Part shown: positions 63,430 to 64,000 of the stretch, piece by piece | Layout of the letters: the number at the start of each line of letters is the position of its first letter | How positions within the stretch are numbered: position 1 is the first letter of the stretch | From: Acidobacteriaceae bacterium KBS 83 | Lineage (GTDB): Bacteria; Acidobacteriota; Terriglobia; Terriglobales; Acidobacteriaceae | Reading direction: 5' to 3' | Assembly (NCBI GenBank): GCA_000381585.1 | Contig: KB906737.1 | Span: 558,001 to 622,000, forward strand | DNA length: 64,000 nt | Program-made: the position numbers and the translations under genes | The notes under the pieces: model-generated | The model's database searches: none | Told to the model about the DNA's origin: nothing | Seen by the model: the letters and a program-made list of their open reading frames with translations, nothing else

Positions 63430-64000
63430 ATGGTAGACATGGGTATGGGCGGGTCTGTGACTTCCGTTTCCGCGATGCACTCCGAAGTGGGCGTTGAGAA
63501 TGCCCTGCTGGAGGTGCGCGGGCTGCGGAAGGAGTACGTGACCGGCCGTGGGCGACTGCAACTCTTCGATGGCCTGAGCTTCACGGTGCAGAAGGGCGAG
63601 CTGCTGGCGATCGTCGGTGCGTCCGGGGCGGGTAAAAGCACGCTTTTGCACATTCTTGGTGCACTTGATGCACCCACAAGGGGTGCCCTATACTTCGCCT
63701 CAATTCCCTTGAACACGCTTAACTCCAGGCAGGCCGCAGACTTCCGGAATCGGGAAGTTGGCTACGTCTGGCAGTTTCACTACCTTCTGCCTGAGTTCAC
63801 GGCGGCAGAAAACGTTGCACTACCCCTGCTGGCCCGGGGTGAAGCCCGCAAAAGCGCTGAAAAGAAGGCGCTTGCCTGGCTGGCTGAAGTGGGATTGGCG
63901 GACCGAGCAGAGCACCAGGCGGGCGAACTTTCAGGCGGCGAGCAGCAGCGAGTGTCGCTGGCGCGCGCGCTGGTGACCGAACCGCGCATGCTGCTGGCCG
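63430..64000 (+). CDS. lolD: LolD-type ABC transporter ATPase (cut by window edge)
   Basis: 190 residues are visible. Walker A is VGASGAGKST, the Q-loop region is QFHYLLPEFTAAENVALP, and the signature is ELSGGEQQRVSLARAL. The overall pattern (LLEVRGLRKEYVTG; LLHILGALDAPTRG) is that of LolD/MacB-like ATPases. ATGs at 63430, 63439, 63445 and 63475 are all possible; the last begins closest to the family start. It would power the LolC/E permease at 55445-56695. No stop before the window end. Confidence 0.88.
   Translation, partial: MVDMGMGGSVTSVSAMHSEVGVENALLEVRGLRKEYVTGRGRLQLFDGLSFTVQKGELLAIVGASGAGKSTLLHILGALDAPTRGALYFASIPLNTLNSRQAADFRNREVGYVWQFHYLLPEFTAAENVALPLLARGEARKSAEKKALAWLAEVGLADRAEHQAGELSGGEQQRVSLARALVTEPRMLLA

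Overview
The window reads as chromosomal DNA of a soil acidobacterium of the Granulicella/Terriglobus/Edaphobacter kind. This is inferred from gene content, not from a marker gene: a VWFA-related protein of the acidobacterial type, a SpoIVB-type (S55) peptidase, a DUF4097 protein, many Tat- or Sec-exported glycosidases and propellers, moderately high GC, and many genes without a strong Shine-Dalgarno. There is no rRNA operon and no CRISPR array. One tRNA gene (Asn, GTT) is present.

Layout. 1-9.5 kb is an accessory redox/electrophile-response region: an SDR, a TetR gene divergent from a quinone-oxidoreductase-like MDR, an AraC regulator, a crotonase, an alpha/beta hydrolase, and a MarR gene divergent from DoxX, NmrA, MDR, SDR and SnoaL genes. 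The MDR and SDR at the end of that run are broken. 9.8-20 kb holds a di-heme cytochrome (DUF1111), a secreted seven-bladed propeller, a GH29 fucosidase, an ion channel, a GH79-like glycosidase, and gene fossils: a haloperoxidase fragment, a multiply frameshifted fusion of a heme-oxygenase-like domain with an N-acyltransferase, and a Tat-protein fragment. 20-28 kb carries a cNMP-glutaredoxin-TrxR fusion and a tightly coupled signalling run (SnoaL, NAD-binding protein, six-PAS histidine kinase, FixJ regulator) followed by a second FixJ regulator. 28.2-31.9 kb is a small integrase-less element (XRE regulator, AlpA-like protein, P4-type primase-helicase) beside tRNA-Asn, with repeated short motifs at both ends.

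32-56.7 kb is more core-like: FAD oxidoreductase, CHASE3 kinase, AhpD-like protein, Cu/Zn SOD, split Opp/Dpp-type permeases, phosphoesterase, Gfo/Idh/MocA, CorC-like protein, RND adaptor, DUF4097, HAD phosphatase, UvrB, a zinc-ribbon membrane protein, the divergent VWA and S55 genes, a zinc alcohol dehydrogenase, a large propeller/Ig-like protein and a LolC/E permease. The matching LolD-type ATPase does not start until 63.4 kb; the 6.7 kb between them holds unrelated genes (methyltransferase, UspA, lipocalin-like, TonB-C-like, membrane protein), relics, and a structured stretch with a possible small ORF.

The clearest new observations are the integrase-less replicative element with its repeats, the oxygenase/N-acyltransferase fusion relic, a perfect 28-bp operator at the MarR locus, a NemR-like operator at the di-heme cytochrome gene, a diverged repeat present at 9.6 and 28.0 kb, and paralog-boundary relics at 58.5 kb. 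Several frameshifts may be true decay or assembly error; reads would decide.
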